NCBI GenBank assembly: GCA_963741385.1
Contig: CAVUHO010000010.1
Span: forward strand, 558,001-622,000
Reading direction: 5' to 3'
Source: Sulfomarinibacter sp963741385
GTDB taxonomy: Bacteria; Acidobacteriota; Thermoanaerobaculia; Thermoanaerobaculales; Sulfomarinibacteraceae
DNA length: 64,000 nt
Shown here piece by piece: positions 8,286 to 17,060 of the stretch. The notes beneath the pieces were generated by a model. It was not told the DNA's origin. It searched no databases and worked only from the letters and a program-made list of their open reading frames with translations. How positions within the stretch are numbered: position 1 is the stretch's first letter; every line of letters begins with the position of its first letter. A program made the position numbers and the translations under genes.

Positions 8286-9569
8286 TTATGCCCATCCCCG
8301 CAGGTGGCAGGCGGTGGCCACCCGTTGAATGGCGATCATGTAGGCCGCATCGCGCATGTACTCGCCGGTTTCCTGTGCGAGGTCCGCCACCGCGTTGAAG
8401 GCCCTGGTCATCTTCTGGTCGAGGCGCTCCAGGACCTCGTCCTTGGGCCAGAAGAAGTTGGTGTTGCACTGGACCTGCTCGAAGTAGGAGCACGTGACCC
8501 CACCCGCGTTGGCCAGAAAATCGGGGATGACAAAGATGCCCCGCTGCTTGAGCACGGCGTCGGCTTCCGGGGTGGTGGGGCCGTTGGCGCCCTCGGCGAG
8601 GATCCTCGCCTTGGCGCTGATACGGCCCACGTTTTCGCCGGTGACCTGGTTCTCGAGCGCCGCCGGGATCAGGATCTCCGCCTCCTGGTCGAGCCAGGCG
8701 TCGGCCTCGAGCACCTCGTACCCCGCCGCCTCGGCCTTTTCCTTCTGGATGGTGCCGAAACGATCAGTGATCGACAGCAGGAAATCCACATCGATGCCGT
8801 CGAGCTTGCGGAAGGTGTAAGCGCAATGGTCGTCGTTGTCCCAGCAGGCCACCGCGACCACCATGCCGCCGAGCTCGATCAATTTCTTGGCCGAGTACTG
8901 GGCCACGTTGCCGAAGCCCTGGATGGTGGCGCGGACGCCCTTCACCGGGATTCCGAACCGCTTCAAGGCCTCGCGCACGGTGTAGATGACGCCGTAGCCG
9001 GTGGCTTCCGTCCGGCCCAGAGAGCCGCCGACCTCGACCGGTTTGCCGGTGATGAAGCCCGGGTAGTGGCCGCCCGCGAGCTTTTCGTACTCGTCCATGA
9101 TCCACACCATGTGCTGCGGGTTGGTCATCACGTCGGGCGCCGGGACATCCTGCACCGGTCCCACGTTCTTCGACACCTGGCGCACCCAACCCCGGCACAG
9201 GGCTTCCTGCTCGCGCGGTGAGAGGTCGTGGGGGTCGCAGATCACGCCGCCCTTGCCGCCGCCGAGTGGGATGTCGACAACGGCGCACTTCCAGGTCATC
9301 CAGGTAGCCAGCGCGCGCACCGTGTCCACCGTCTCCTGGGGGTGGAAACGGATGCCGCCCTTGGCCGGCCCGCGGGCGTCGTTGTGCTGCACCCGGAAGC
9401 CCTTGAAGACCTTGTACGTACCATCGTCCATCCGGACCGGCACGGTGAAGTGGAACTCGCGCTGCGGCCAGCGCAGGAGTTCCCGAATACCCTCGTCGAG
9501 CTGGAGCTTGTCGGCCACCGCATCGAACTGCCGCTGGGCCATCGCGAACGCGTTGAACTCTGTTGCCAT
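8286..9569 (-). CDS. gdhA: Glu/Leu/Phe/Val dehydrogenase (glutamate dehydrogenase type)
   Basis: Catalyses reversible oxidative deamination of glutamate to 2-oxoglutarate, linking nitrogen and carbon metabolism. The N-terminal half has the substrate-lysine segments GPAKGGIRFHP and DIPLGGGKGGVICDP, and QDVPAPDVMTNPQHM. The C-terminal Rossmann domain begins near TIQGFGNVAQYSAKKL. The C terminus has ANAGGVTCSYFEQVQ. Two ATG codons are adjacent. The second (9569) is placed better after AGGAGG (5 nt) than the first (9572, 2 nt). About 427 aa, normal for hexameric GDHs. Cofactor choice (NAD or NADP) cannot be read with confidence. Confidence 0.93.
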   Translation of the reverse strand: MATEFNAFAMAQRQFDAVADKLQLDEGIRELLRWPQREFHFTVPVRMDDGTYKVFKGFRVQHNDARGPAKGGIRFHPQETVDTVRALATWMTWKCAVVDIPLGGGKGGVICDPHDLSPREQEALCRGWVRQVSKNVGPVQDVPAPDVMTNPQHMVWIMDEYEKLAGGHYPGFITGKPVEVGGSLGRTEATGYGVIYTVREALKRFGIPVKGVRATIQGFGNVAQYSAKKLIELGGMVVAVACWDNDDHCAYTFRKLDGIDVDFLLSITDRFGTIQKEKAEAAGYEVLEADAWLDQEAEILIPAALENQVTGENVGRISAKARILAEGANGPTTPEADAVLKQRGIFVIPDFLANAGGVTCSYFEQVQCNTNFFWPKDEVLERLDQKMTRAFNAVADLAQETGEYMRDAAYMIAIQRVATACHLRGWA

Positions 9570-9956
9570 CATCCCCTCCTGGCGAACGGCCGAGCCGTCG
9601 CGCGCGTGTTATACGCCCCACAAATTATCACGTCAACACCCTATTGCGCGATTTTTCACAATCTTCCGTCGGAGTCCGGGCGGAGGGGCGGAGGAGCGGG
9701 GGTGAAAGGAAGCGGGGGAGCAGGGGAGCGGAGGGGCGGTGGAGACACGCTCCTTGTCGTATTCGAATCGCCTCGGCGGTAGCCATTGTCATCCCGACGC
9801 ATCGGCCGCCTCTTTCTGTCATCCCGACCGAAGGCCCGGAGGGCCGTAGCGGAGGGATCCCTCCGCTCGGTCGCCTTGCTCCCTCGGTCGGGATGACATT
9901 ATTGAAACGGCAGATTGCTCCCCTTCCCTGATGCCTTGGGATGGTGCGCTGAAATG
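9570..9956. repeat. non-coding gap with REP-like palindromic repeat
   Basis: No supported gene. A G-rich purine run (about 9675-9750) is followed by a palindromic element: TGTCATCCCGACCGA at 9817-9831 is repeated as an exact complement at 9884-9898. Nested smaller hairpins lie between them (GGCCC GGA GGGCC and GCGGAGG GATC CCTCCGC). A partial extra copy, GTCATCCCGACGCA, begins at 9788. The GTCATCCCGA...GGATC style resembles dispersed REP/MITE-like repeats seen in many bacterial genomes (from memory, not searched). Confidence 0.65.
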
Positions 9957-9981
9957 AAAAAGCCGGGGCGGATCCCCGGCG
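9957..9981 (-). terminator. rho-independent terminator after tRNA-Asn
   Basis: On the minus strand a GCCGGGG/CCCCGGC stem with a 5-nt loop is followed by TTTTT, about 9 nt downstream of the tRNA-Asn 3' end. Confidence 0.88.
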
Positions 9982-9989
9982 AGAATATC

Positions 9990-10064
9990 TGGCTCCGCAG
10001 GAGGGATTTGAACCCCCAACCTAGTGGTTAACAGCCACCCGCTCTACCGTTGAGCTACTGCGGA
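9990..10064 (-). tRNA. tRNA-Asn (anticodon GTT)
   Basis: Minus strand: acceptor TCCGCAG pairs with CTGCGGA, then discriminator G and an encoded CCA. The D arm contains AGCTCAACGGTAGAGC. The anticodon loop CTGTTAA is closed by GGTGG/CCACT. The T loop is GTTCAAATC. Length is 75 nt. Confidence 0.95.
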
Positions 10065-10082
10065 ACACAACGACAAACGCAT

Positions 10083-10110
10083 ATTGTAGGCAAGGCCCGT
10101 CGAAAGTCAA
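10083..10110 (-). promoter_or_regulatory. sigma-70 promoter of tRNA-Asn
   Basis: Minus strand: TTGACT (10105-10110), 16-nt spacer, TACAAT (10083-10088). The -35 box overlaps the last codons of the DUF3891 gene. Confidence 0.82.
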
Positions 10111-10913
10111 CCGACCGCCGACGACCGCAGAAGGGTGAAGACCAACCGCACCGTGGGCGCGTGGTTCAGGGTTTCTCGGAAACGCTGCTCGTCGGCGAAG
10201 GTGGAAACCGCCAGACGGCGCCCCTCACAGTGGACCTGCAGGCGATCCCCTTGCAGGGGCCAGGGGTGGACCCGCCAGGTGGTGGCGTCGACCGTTTCGA
10301 AGGTGATGACCTCGGTTTCGCCCGCAGCGTTTGCTGCCCACACTTCGAAGGGAGCCGGCAGCGAAGCGCACAGGTAGACCGAAATCCGATCGCAGGTGTC
10401 GAGCAGCCTGGAATTGATCTCACGGCCCGGGCCTTCGAGATATGGTTCGTAGCGAGGGTCGCGGGTGAGCTCCTCGGCCCACGAGATGCCATGGCGTTCC
10501 ATCTCGGCGATAAAGCTCTGGCACACCCTCGCCCCATCCATGTCGTTGCGCTCGAGGAGGTCGCCGAGCTTGCGCTCGGCCATGGAGGTGAAGTGCGATG
10601 CGACCAGCAGACCCGCATAACGGCTGTAGTGCCCAGCCCTCAAGATGCTGGTTCGCCAGATTGCGAGGTGTTCAGACGCCGGCATGCGGTCGAACGTCCG
10701 CGGCCGACCCTGGCCGTCAAGCGTTGGCGCGCTATCGAAATCCGTCCACCCGCCGTCGTGGAGCAAGATCGCGGCCAGGGTCTCGGAGCGCGGAGAGGGC
10801 CGTGCAAACATCCGGTTGCCCCAATGTTCGGCCAGCTGCCACGCCAGCCACGCGTGAGAAACCTGCGGGATCAGGTAGGTACCAGTGGTGTCGCCCTCGC
10901 GAAATACGAACAC
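10107..10913 (-). CDS. DUF3891 family protein
   Basis: Cytoplasmic 268-aa protein of the DUF3891 family, whose function is unknown. Recognisable family features are the N-terminal VSHAWLAWQLAEHWGNRMF, the histidine motif ILLHDGGWTDFDSAP near residue 52 and SRYAGLLVASHFTSM. The conserved His and Asp residues resemble a metal-site arrangement, but enzymatic activity is not established. The start is GTG 10913, without Shine-Dalgarno; TAGAAT lies 6 nt upstream inside the 46-bp palindrome. It is transcribed divergently from the phosphohexomutase gene. Confidence 0.78.
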   Translation of the reverse strand: MFVFREGDTTGTYLIPQVSHAWLAWQLAEHWGNRMFARPSPRSETLAAILLHDGGWTDFDSAPTLDGQGRPRTFDRMPASEHLAIWRTSILRAGHYSRYAGLLVASHFTSMAERKLGDLLERNDMDGARVCQSFIAEMERHGISWAEELTRDPRYEPYLEGPGREINSRLLDTCDRISVYLCASLPAPFEVWAANAAGETEVITFETVDATTWRVHPWPLQGDRLQVHCEGRRLAVSTFADEQRFRETLNHAPTVRLVFTLLRSSAVG

Positions 10914-10916
10914 GCA

Positions 10917-10962
10917 GCAATTCTACACCGCGCGCCGCCGGCGGCGCGCGGTGTAGAATTGC
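10917..10962. promoter_or_regulatory. perfect 46-bp palindrome forming a symmetric divergent promoter region
   Basis: The 23-nt half-site starting GCAATTCTACACCGC is followed immediately by its exact complement, ending GGTGTAGAATTGC. The palindrome fills nearly the whole 51 bp between two divergent start codons: GTG of the DUF3891 gene at 10913 and ATG of the phosphohexomutase gene at 10965. Each arm carries TAGAAT 5-6 nt before the adjacent start codon, so both genes have an almost identical -10 box and 5' sequence. It could be a two-sided leaderless promoter, a large operator, or a fold-back sequence artefact. Confidence 0.75.
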
Positions 10963-10964
10963 GC

Positions 10965-12386
10965 ATGGTGCGTTTTGGGACATCAGGGTGGCGCGGCATC
11001 ATCGGCCGCGAGGTGACGTTTCGTCGAGCACGGATGGTCGTGCAGGCGATGATCGAAACGTTGCGCGACGAGAACCACCCCATTCAACGCATCGCGGTGG
11101 GTTTTGACACCAGGCTGTTGTCCGAGAAGTTCGCCGCAACCGCCGCGAAGCTGATCGCCTCCAACGGCATTTCGGCCGAGATCGTCCCCCGCGACGTGCC
11201 GTCGCCGGTGATCTCATCGATGGTTCTCGAGCGCTCGGCTGCCGCCGGCATCACGTTCACCGGCAGCCACAACGCCCCCGAGTACGGCGGCCTCAAGATC
11301 TACACCTCGGACGGCATTCTCGCCCCTGCAGAATTCACCGGTCGGGTGGAAGGGCGGTTCGACAAGCTCGAGGAAAGCTGGGAAGACACGTTTCTCCCGC
11401 GAGCGGAGCTGATCGGATCGCACGACCCGAAACCGGTCTACCTGCAGCGGTTGCAGGATCTCATCGACTGGGAGGCGATCCGCGCATCAGGTCTCAAACT
11501 CGTGGTGGACCCGCTCTTCGGCAGCGCCCGGGAGTACCTCGACCACATCCTGCTCGAAAACGAGGTCCCGGTCGACGTCATCCACAACACCCGCGACCCG
11601 TACTTCGGGGGCTACGCTCCCGACTGCACCTCGGAAAACCTCTCCCGGCTCCGCGAAGTGATGCGGCGGACCGGAGCCGGTCTCGGTCTCTCCACGGACG
11701 GCGACGGCGACCGCTTCGGCATCCTCGATCACGGCGCGCGGATGTGCGACTCGAACCAGGCTATCGCGTTGATCCTCGACTATCTGGCGCGCCGCCGCGG
11801 CCTCAAGGGCGGTGTCGGCTTCACGGTTGCCACTTCGGGCCTCGTCAACGCGGTGGCCCGAGCCCATGACCTCGAGCTTATCGAGACCGGGGTCGGTTTC
11901 AAAAACTTCGGGCCGCTGCTGGTTGACGGGACCCTCGAGTATGCCGGCGAAGAGAGCGCCGGTCTGGCGTGGGCCCGCCATCTTCCCGAGCGGGACGGCG
12001 TCCTCGCCTGCCTCCTGGCCGCCGAGATGGTGGCGGTCGAGGGCAAGGGCATGGCGGAGCTCGCCCAGGAGCTGGCCGCCCGGGTCGGCACATTCTCCTT
12101 CCGCCGCACCCAGATCCCGCTCACCGCCCGCTCTCGTGAGATCTACGAACAGCGACTCGGGCAGAATTGGAAGGAGATCAACGGCTTCAAGATCATCAAG
12201 GTCGATCGCCGCGACGGTCTCAAGCTGATCTTCGAGGGCGGCAGTTGGATCTTGATCCGGATCGCCGGAACCGAGCCCAAAATCCGTCTCTACGCCGAGG
12301 GCCGCTCCTCGGAGGAGCGGCGACACCTCATGCATCTGGTACGAAAGTTATTTTCACAACGGAGGCCTGATCATGTTCGACATTGA
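10965..12386 (+). CDS. phosphoglucomutase/phosphomannomutase family alpha-D-phosphohexomutase
   Basis: Interconverts hexose 1- and 6-phosphates through a phosphoserine. The 473-aa protein has the four-domain layout: N-terminal FGTSGWRGIIG, catalytic loop ITFTGSHNAPEYGG (the serine follows TG, where TA is more common), metal loop STDGDGDRFGI near residue 246, sugar-binding GEESAG near 327, and C-terminal phosphate loop RIAGTEPKIRLY. The opening FGTSGWRG favours a glucose/mannose enzyme over GlmM. The start ATG 10965 has no Shine-Dalgarno but has TAGAAT 5 nt upstream. The 3' end overlaps enolase by 14 nt, giving an apparent mutase-enolase-ftsB operon. Confidence 0.9.
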   Translation: MVRFGTSGWRGIIGREVTFRRARMVVQAMIETLRDENHPIQRIAVGFDTRLLSEKFAATAAKLIASNGISAEIVPRDVPSPVISSMVLERSAAAGITFTGSHNAPEYGGLKIYTSDGILAPAEFTGRVEGRFDKLEESWEDTFLPRAELIGSHDPKPVYLQRLQDLIDWEAIRASGLKLVVDPLFGSAREYLDHILLENEVPVDVIHNTRDPYFGGYAPDCTSENLSRLREVMRRTGAGLGLSTDGDGDRFGILDHGARMCDSNQAIALILDYLARRRGLKGGVGFTVATSGLVNAVARAHDLELIETGVGFKNFGPLLVDGTLEYAGEESAGLAWARHLPERDGVLACLLAAEMVAVEGKGMAELAQELAARVGTFSFRRTQIPLTARSREIYEQRLGQNWKEINGFKIIKVDRRDGLKLIFEGGSWILIRIAGTEPKIRLYAEGRSSEERRHLMHLVRKLFSQRRPDHVRH

Positions 12387-13662
12387 ATTTGTCAGCGGCC
12401 GCGAGGTCCTCGACTCCCGCGGCAACCCAACGGTCGAGGCGGAAGTCCTCCTGTCGGGCGGCGCCTTTGGTAGGGCCATCGTTCCCTCCGGCGCATCCAC
12501 CGGTTCGCGCGAAGCCCTCGAGTTGCGCGACGGCGATGCCGACCGGTTCGGCGGGAAAGGCGTCCTGCGCGCCGTCGAACACGTCAACGGCCCGCTCGCC
12601 GAGGTCGTGGAAGACCTCGACGCCCGCGACCAGCTCGGCGTCGACCAGGCGATGATCGAAGCCGACGGCACCGACAACAAGGCGAACCTCGGGGCCAACG
12701 CCATGCTCGCGGTTTCGCTGGCGGTCGCCCATGCCGCCGCAGAGGCGAGCGGGCTGCCCCTCTACCAGTACCTTGGCGGCTGCGGTGCGCGCGAGCTGCC
12801 GGTGCCCATGATGAACATCCTCAACGGCGGCGCCCACGCCGACAACTCGGTGGACTTCCAGGAGTTCATGGTGATGCCGGTGGGGCTGCCGACATTTTCG
12901 GAGGGCCTGCGCGCGGGTGTCGAGATTTTTCACACCCTGAAAAAAGTGCTCGCCAAACGTGGGCTGTCGACCGCGGTCGGCGACGAAGGGGGCTTTGCGC
13001 CGAATCTGCCGTCCAATCGCGCCGCCCTCGAGTTGATCATGGAGGCCATCGACGCCGCAGGCTACGCGCCCGGCGACCAGATCGCGCTCGCCATGGACCC
13101 CGCGGCGTCCGAGTTCTTTGCAGACGGTACGTACAACCTGACCGGCGAGGGTCGCGAAGGCCTGTCGTCGGACGAGATGATCGAGGTCTACGCCTCGTTG
13201 GTGGACGACTTCCCGATCGTCTCGATCGAGGACGCACTCGCCGAGAGTGACTGGGACGGCTGGGCCAGGCTCAGCGCGGTCCTCGGCGGCCGCATCCAGC
13301 TGGTCGGCGACGACATCTTTGTCACCAACCCGGAGATCATCCGTCAGGGCATCGAGAAGGGCATCGCCAATTCGGTGCTCATCAAGCTCAACCAGATCGG
13401 CACCCTGTCCGAGACCCTCGAAGCCGTGGAGATGGCCCACAAGGCGGGGTGGACGGCGGTGATCTCGCACCGCTCGGGCGAGACCGAGGACACCACCATC
13501 GCCGACCTCGCCGTCGCCCTCAACACCGGCCAGATCAAGACCGGCTCGGCCTGCAGGACCGACCGCATCGCCAAGTACAACCGACTGCTCCGCATCGAGG
13601 AGGAGTTGGAGGATGCGGCCCGTTACCGGGGCAGAGCGGCACTGGCCCACGGGAGAGCATGA
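12373..13662 (+). CDS. eno: enolase (phosphopyruvate hydratase)
   Basis: Converts 2-phosphoglycerate to phosphoenolpyruvate in glycolysis. The 429-aa length is standard. Signatures: GREVLDSRGNPTVEAEV at the N terminus, GASTGSREALELRD, catalytic Glu region GDEGGFAPNL, metal ligands in AMDPAASEF, SIEDALAESDW and LVGDDIFVTN, catalytic Lys in IKLNQIGTLSET, and the late SHRSGETEDT. ATG 12373 is preceded by GGAGG (12361-12365). It overlaps the preceding mutase gene by 14 nt and the following ftsB-like gene by ATGA. Confidence 0.98.
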   Translation: MFDIEFVSGREVLDSRGNPTVEAEVLLSGGAFGRAIVPSGASTGSREALELRDGDADRFGGKGVLRAVEHVNGPLAEVVEDLDARDQLGVDQAMIEADGTDNKANLGANAMLAVSLAVAHAAAEASGLPLYQYLGGCGARELPVPMMNILNGGAHADNSVDFQEFMVMPVGLPTFSEGLRAGVEIFHTLKKVLAKRGLSTAVGDEGGFAPNLPSNRAALELIMEAIDAAGYAPGDQIALAMDPAASEFFADGTYNLTGEGREGLSSDEMIEVYASLVDDFPIVSIEDALAESDWDGWARLSAVLGGRIQLVGDDIFVTNPEIIRQGIEKGIANSVLIKLNQIGTLSETLEAVEMAHKAGWTAVISHRSGETEDTTIADLAVALNTGQIKTGSACRTDRIAKYNRLLRIEEELEDAARYRGRAALAHGRA

Positions 13663-14000
13663 AGCGGCTGCCTCTGATCGTGTTCGCGATCGCGGCCCTG
13701 GTGGCGCTGGGCGTGTTTTCGTCCATCGTCACCCACGGCTTCGAGGAGCTGGCCGAAGCCGAAAATGAACGGGACCGGCTCGTCGAACGCAGGATCGAGC
13801 TCTCAGACAGCATCGAGGAGCTCGAAGCGACGCTCAAGGCCATCCGTACCGATCCCGCAGCGGTGGAGTCGCTGGCGCGCGGCGAGCTCGCCATGGTGCG
13901 CCCAGGCGACACCGTCATCCTCCTCGCCACCCCGACTCCGCCGGCGCAGCCCTCCTTGACAGGCCCGGCCCCGACTCCTATACTCACCCTCCCTAAATGA
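13659..14000 (+). CDS. FtsB/DivIC-like septum formation initiator
   Basis: Small bitopic membrane protein of 113 aa: one N-terminal membrane span (LPLIVFAIAALVALGVFSSI), then a coiled coil rich in Glu and Arg (AEAENERDRLVERRIELSDSIEELEATLKAI is the core, residues about 34-64), then ARGELAMVRPGDTVIL. This is the classic FtsB/DivIC layout, and enolase-ftsB linkage is common in bacteria. Translation is coupled to enolase by ATGA. Its proline/threonine-rich C-terminal codons also contain a consensus promoter for the tRNA-fMet gene, and the stop codon directly abuts the tRNA 5' end. Confidence 0.85.
   Translation: MKRLPLIVFAIAALVALGVFSSIVTHGFEELAEAENERDRLVERRIELSDSIEELEATLKAIRTDPAAVESLARGELAMVRPGDTVILLATPTPPAQPSLTGPAPTPILTLPK
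13956..13984 (+). promoter_or_regulatory. consensus sigma-70 promoter inside the ftsB-like gene, for tRNA-fMet
   Basis: Perfect TTGACA (13956-13961), 17-nt spacer, TATACT (13979-13984). The predicted start is about 10 nt before the tRNA. It lies entirely within the last 15 codons of the ftsB-like gene. Confidence 0.88.
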
Positions 14001-14077
<77 letters not shown>

Positions 14078-14085
14078 GCACACGC

Positions 14086-14114
14086 AGCGCGGCGCAAATG
14101 CGCCGCGCTTTTTT
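14086..14114 (+). terminator. rho-independent terminator after tRNA-fMet
   Basis: An 11-bp GC stem (AGCGCGGCGCA/TGCGCCGCGCT) with a 2-nt AA loop is followed by TTTTTT. It begins 9 nt after the tRNA. Confidence 0.92.
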
Positions 14115-14455
14115 GTGCTGGTTGTGCGCTACGAAGCGGCAATTGCCGCTTCCCACCGGGGGCAGGATTCGCATCGCGTTGTGCCTTCGGCACGACCGGC
14201 CTTCCGGCCTCGCAATGTCAAACCCTGCCTGCGCGAGTCCGGGGACCCCTTCGCAACGAACACTCCTTTGGCGACGGCAAATCCTGCGTTGCGGACCGGT
14301 GTGTCGTCGCCGCGGCCCCCAGGAACGGCCGCGAGCGTCTTGACAAACTGTTTCTTGAATTATACTTTATTTACGCCTCTCGTTCAGGCAAACCGTCCAC
14401 GCGCAGGCTCAGGGCATCTGCCGGCATGAATCGTCCGGCAATCGGTGCCCCGAGA
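14115..14455. other. non-coding region with several small hairpins
   Basis: No convincing gene. The stretch contains short palindromes (GCGGCAATTGCCGC, GTGCCTTCGGCAC, CCGGCCTTCCGG) typical of degenerate dispersed repeats. It ends in a lower-GC segment around 14340-14400 that probably holds the promoter of the following small gene. No clear -35/-10 pair can be picked. Confidence 0.5.
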
Positions 14456-14466
14456 GAAAGGAACCG

Positions 14467-14844
14467 ATGATGGAACTCAGCGAATCCAGAAACATCGTCA
14501 AGGCCCTTGCGCAGGGGGTTCATCCCACGACTGGTGAGGTCTTTCCCCCGGAGAGCCCTTACAACGACCCGAAGGTGATCAGGGCCCTGTTCTCGATTCT
14601 CGACGTTGCCGCGTCGTCAAAGAAACCTATGAAGAGCGTCGAGGAGAAGCGCCGGGAGAACCTCGACTTCGGGAGGCCGAGGAATGCCGGCCTGCCGTGG
14701 ACCGACGATGACCGGGCAAAGACCGCCTCGCAGTTCAAGGCCGGAAAGACCATCGAGGAGTTGGCCGACACCCTTGAACGGAGCCGCGGAGCGATCCACG
14801 CGGAGCTGATCAGACAGGGCCTGGTGTCACCCCAGTTCCAGTGA
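14467..14844 (+). CDS. small conserved protein with C-terminal helix-turn-helix-like motif
   Basis: Uncharacterised 125-aa (or 124-aa, second ATG at 14470) cytoplasmic protein. The N-terminal part (ALAQGVHPTTGEVFPPESPY) resembles a family of short proteins of unknown function. The C-terminal part (GLPWTDDDRAKTASQFKAG, then IEELADTLERSRGAIHAEL) looks like an HTH in which a short helix pair recognises DNA, similar to the tail of other small HTH-like proteins. A Shine-Dalgarno-like GAAAGGA lies about 8 nt upstream. A regulatory function is possible but unproven. Confidence 0.65.
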   Translation: MMELSESRNIVKALAQGVHPTTGEVFPPESPYNDPKVIRALFSILDVAASSKKPMKSVEEKRRENLDFGRPRNAGLPWTDDDRAKTASQFKAGKTIEELADTLERSRGAIHAELIRQGLVSPQFQ

Positions 14845-14949
14845 ACGGATGCCCACCAGGACGAAAAACAACCGGAATCTCAGGCCCGAGGCGACCCGAC
14901 ATGGGTGTCACGACGAAGCCGCAGGCGCAGAACCCAACCGTCGACCCGC

Positions 14950-16807
14950 TCACTCTCCTTCGAGATGGCGGGCGATGTGTTCCGCCCAAATCTGATTGCC
15001 TCGCGAGGACCAGTGAGCAAGAGGCCGCCCAAAGTCATCAACGCGCCCACCACAGCGCAGGAACGGGCGCCACTTCCACTCGACCACGTGGCTGCCGGGA
15101 GGCACCTCGTGCGCGAAGAGCCCCGATCGAGGGTCGGTGAAGTGCTCTACCGCACGGCCATCAACCACCGCGACCATCTCCGGATCGGAATGACTCTCCA
15201 CGAGAGTGCCGCCCGTCTGCAGGCCTCGACCTCGAGTGTGCGTCTTCTGACCACAGAAGAGCACCGTCACGGATCGTTGGGCTCGCCGAGCACGGCGACC
15301 GGACGATTGCGGATCACATCGAGTTCCGGAGGTAGCCGCCTGGAACTCGGCGAAGAATAACAGTGGGGCCCCCTTCGGCACCAGACAGAGCTCCGAAAGG
15401 GTTTCAGGCGACCAGTACCACCCGCCACTGCCCGCCTCCCACGCTACGCGGCCATCCGGAAAACTGGTTCCGGATCCTGGGACAGAGGCTTCAGGGGACG
15501 AAAACGAAGTTCCGGGAGGTTCGATTCCAACTCAAAAAGGGCAGCGGAGCGCGCCTGTTAACAGCACGACCGACCAACGACCTTCGCGGCGAGAGACCTG
15601 CAACCAGAACGGCGGCCGCGTGAGAATCGACGAGATCCGCCATGGAAACTGGATGTGGGAAAAAACCGGTGCGACGTCCCAGAACGACCCGGCGACAGGG
15701 GTTGTTGCCAGCAGGGAAAGAACGGACAGGATCGCGGCAACCCGGCCACTCTCATCCTGCGAGCTGCGGCAGGAAGTAGAACATACGCCAGGAGCACGAT
15801 CGCCAAAGACACGACTGCTACGAACGAAAATGTCGTGTTGGTAGTCCACTCCCCGAAGCCTCCGTAGAAAAGCGTGGACTGGGACGGCGGGAACCGGGAC
15901 TGCGCCCCGAAACAGAGATCGAGATCGAGGAGAGAGCCCGCCAAAGCTTGCGGCACCAGAGTGACGCTTGCCAGGACAAAGCCCAGGCCGGCCCCCGTGA
16001 GAATGTGGAACCGGCGTCCACGGATCTTTTCCGACACCACGAACCAGACCGCCAACGCAGAGCCGAAGAGGACGGCCGTGGGGTGTTCGTGAGCAGCAGA
16101 CCTGCGACGGCGCCCGCGACGACGAACACCCGCGTCGTCGGGAGCAGCCGCGACGCACCCGAGGCCCAGAGGATGATCGGAGGCCAGAGGAAGGCCCAGT
16201 GCTCGGCCAATGCGCTGCGAAAATAAAGATCGATGGGCCGGTACGGAGCCACCATATACACGAGCGCTGCCGCCAACGCCGGCACAACGGGCCGATCTGA
16301 CCGCAGCCACTTGAAAATCACAATCCCCGAGAGCAGATGACCGAGAATTGCCAACAGGGAGACACCCGAAATGACGGGAATGCCCAGTAACACCGGCACT
16401 GCATGGATGACGCTCGTGAACGGCGGAAAAAACAGTAACACCGGGGAGCCGAACCCGGCATTGTATCCGCCTCCCCATGAGGGAAAGAAGGTCAGCTCTC
16501 TCATGTTCGCAGCGGTCTGCTGAGCGTGAATCAGATAATTGACGATGTCCTGACCGGCAAGCACGCGCCCGGTCATCAGCGGCAGCCCCGTCACCAGGGC
16601 CACACCGAAGAGAATCAGGATCGCCGCCCTGTCGCTCAGGGGTTTGGAACGGAAAAATCTCAACCGCGTCGACTTTGTATTGCCGTGAGTCTCTGGCTTA
16701 CCGGACCCCATTTTGCCGGTACCAACGGATGACAGCTGAGAGTTCGCGCGACCGAGCTCTCGGGAATCGTCCTTCATCCAGGCCACCTCATTCCCGAGCC
16801 CGAACAC
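14950..16807 (-). pseudogene. decayed multi-pass membrane protein (PTPS-related/GT-C-like)
   Basis: The minus strand carries one protein split over several frames. The first frame (16807 to about 16088) gives membrane spans with GQDIVNYLIHAQQTAANM and APYRPIDLYFRSALAEHWAF, reminiscent of the 6-pyruvoyl-tetrahydropterin-synthase-related membrane domain. After a shift near 16085-16095 it continues as TAVLFGSALAVWFVVSEKI. After another near 15740-15755 it continues as VAAILSVLSLLATTPVAG. A stop occurs at 15532. Further C-terminal-like sequence (VVDGRAVEHFTDPRSGLF, then PPGSHVVEWKWRP) appears in another frame down to about 14950. Base composition is less GC-rich than in the neighbours. The multiple shifts and a stop point to a pseudogene, possibly of acquired origin. 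Ends are approximate. Confidence 0.72.
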
Positions 16808-17060
16808 CCCGGGTATTCACTCGACGATCGTTCCCAGTTGTGAGCGTCACGAATCCTGTCTCCAGATCCATCCTTCGAAGGTGTACCGGTCGGTCAGCCT
16901 CGCGCCAGCCCTTCAGGGATCTGAAACCTTGTCGTGTTCCGCTCCATGAGCAGGCCGAAATTATACTCGACATGCCCAACTCAGTACTGACAATCGACAC
17001 CGGAAAGGCTAGACTGCCTTGCCGGATCGCGGCTAATGAAATTTTTCACGAGGACGGCTC
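16808..17060 (+). promoter_or_regulatory. upstream region and candidate promoter of isocitrate dehydrogenase
   Basis: No supported gene. A plausible sigma-70 promoter is CTGACA (16987-16992), 17-nt spacer, TAGACT (17010-17015), giving a leader of about 40 nt before ATG 17061. A Shine-Dalgarno-like GAGGA starts at 17050. Confidence 0.55.

Noticed and set aside
10917..10962. The 46-bp palindrome as a rho-independent terminator
   Set aside because: It lies between two divergent start codons, has no T-run, and there is no transcript end to serve.
14115..14429. Possible 104-aa plus-strand protein after the tRNA-fMet terminator
   Set aside because: The frame crosses several palindromic repeats, has low-complexity content and lacks a ribosome site.
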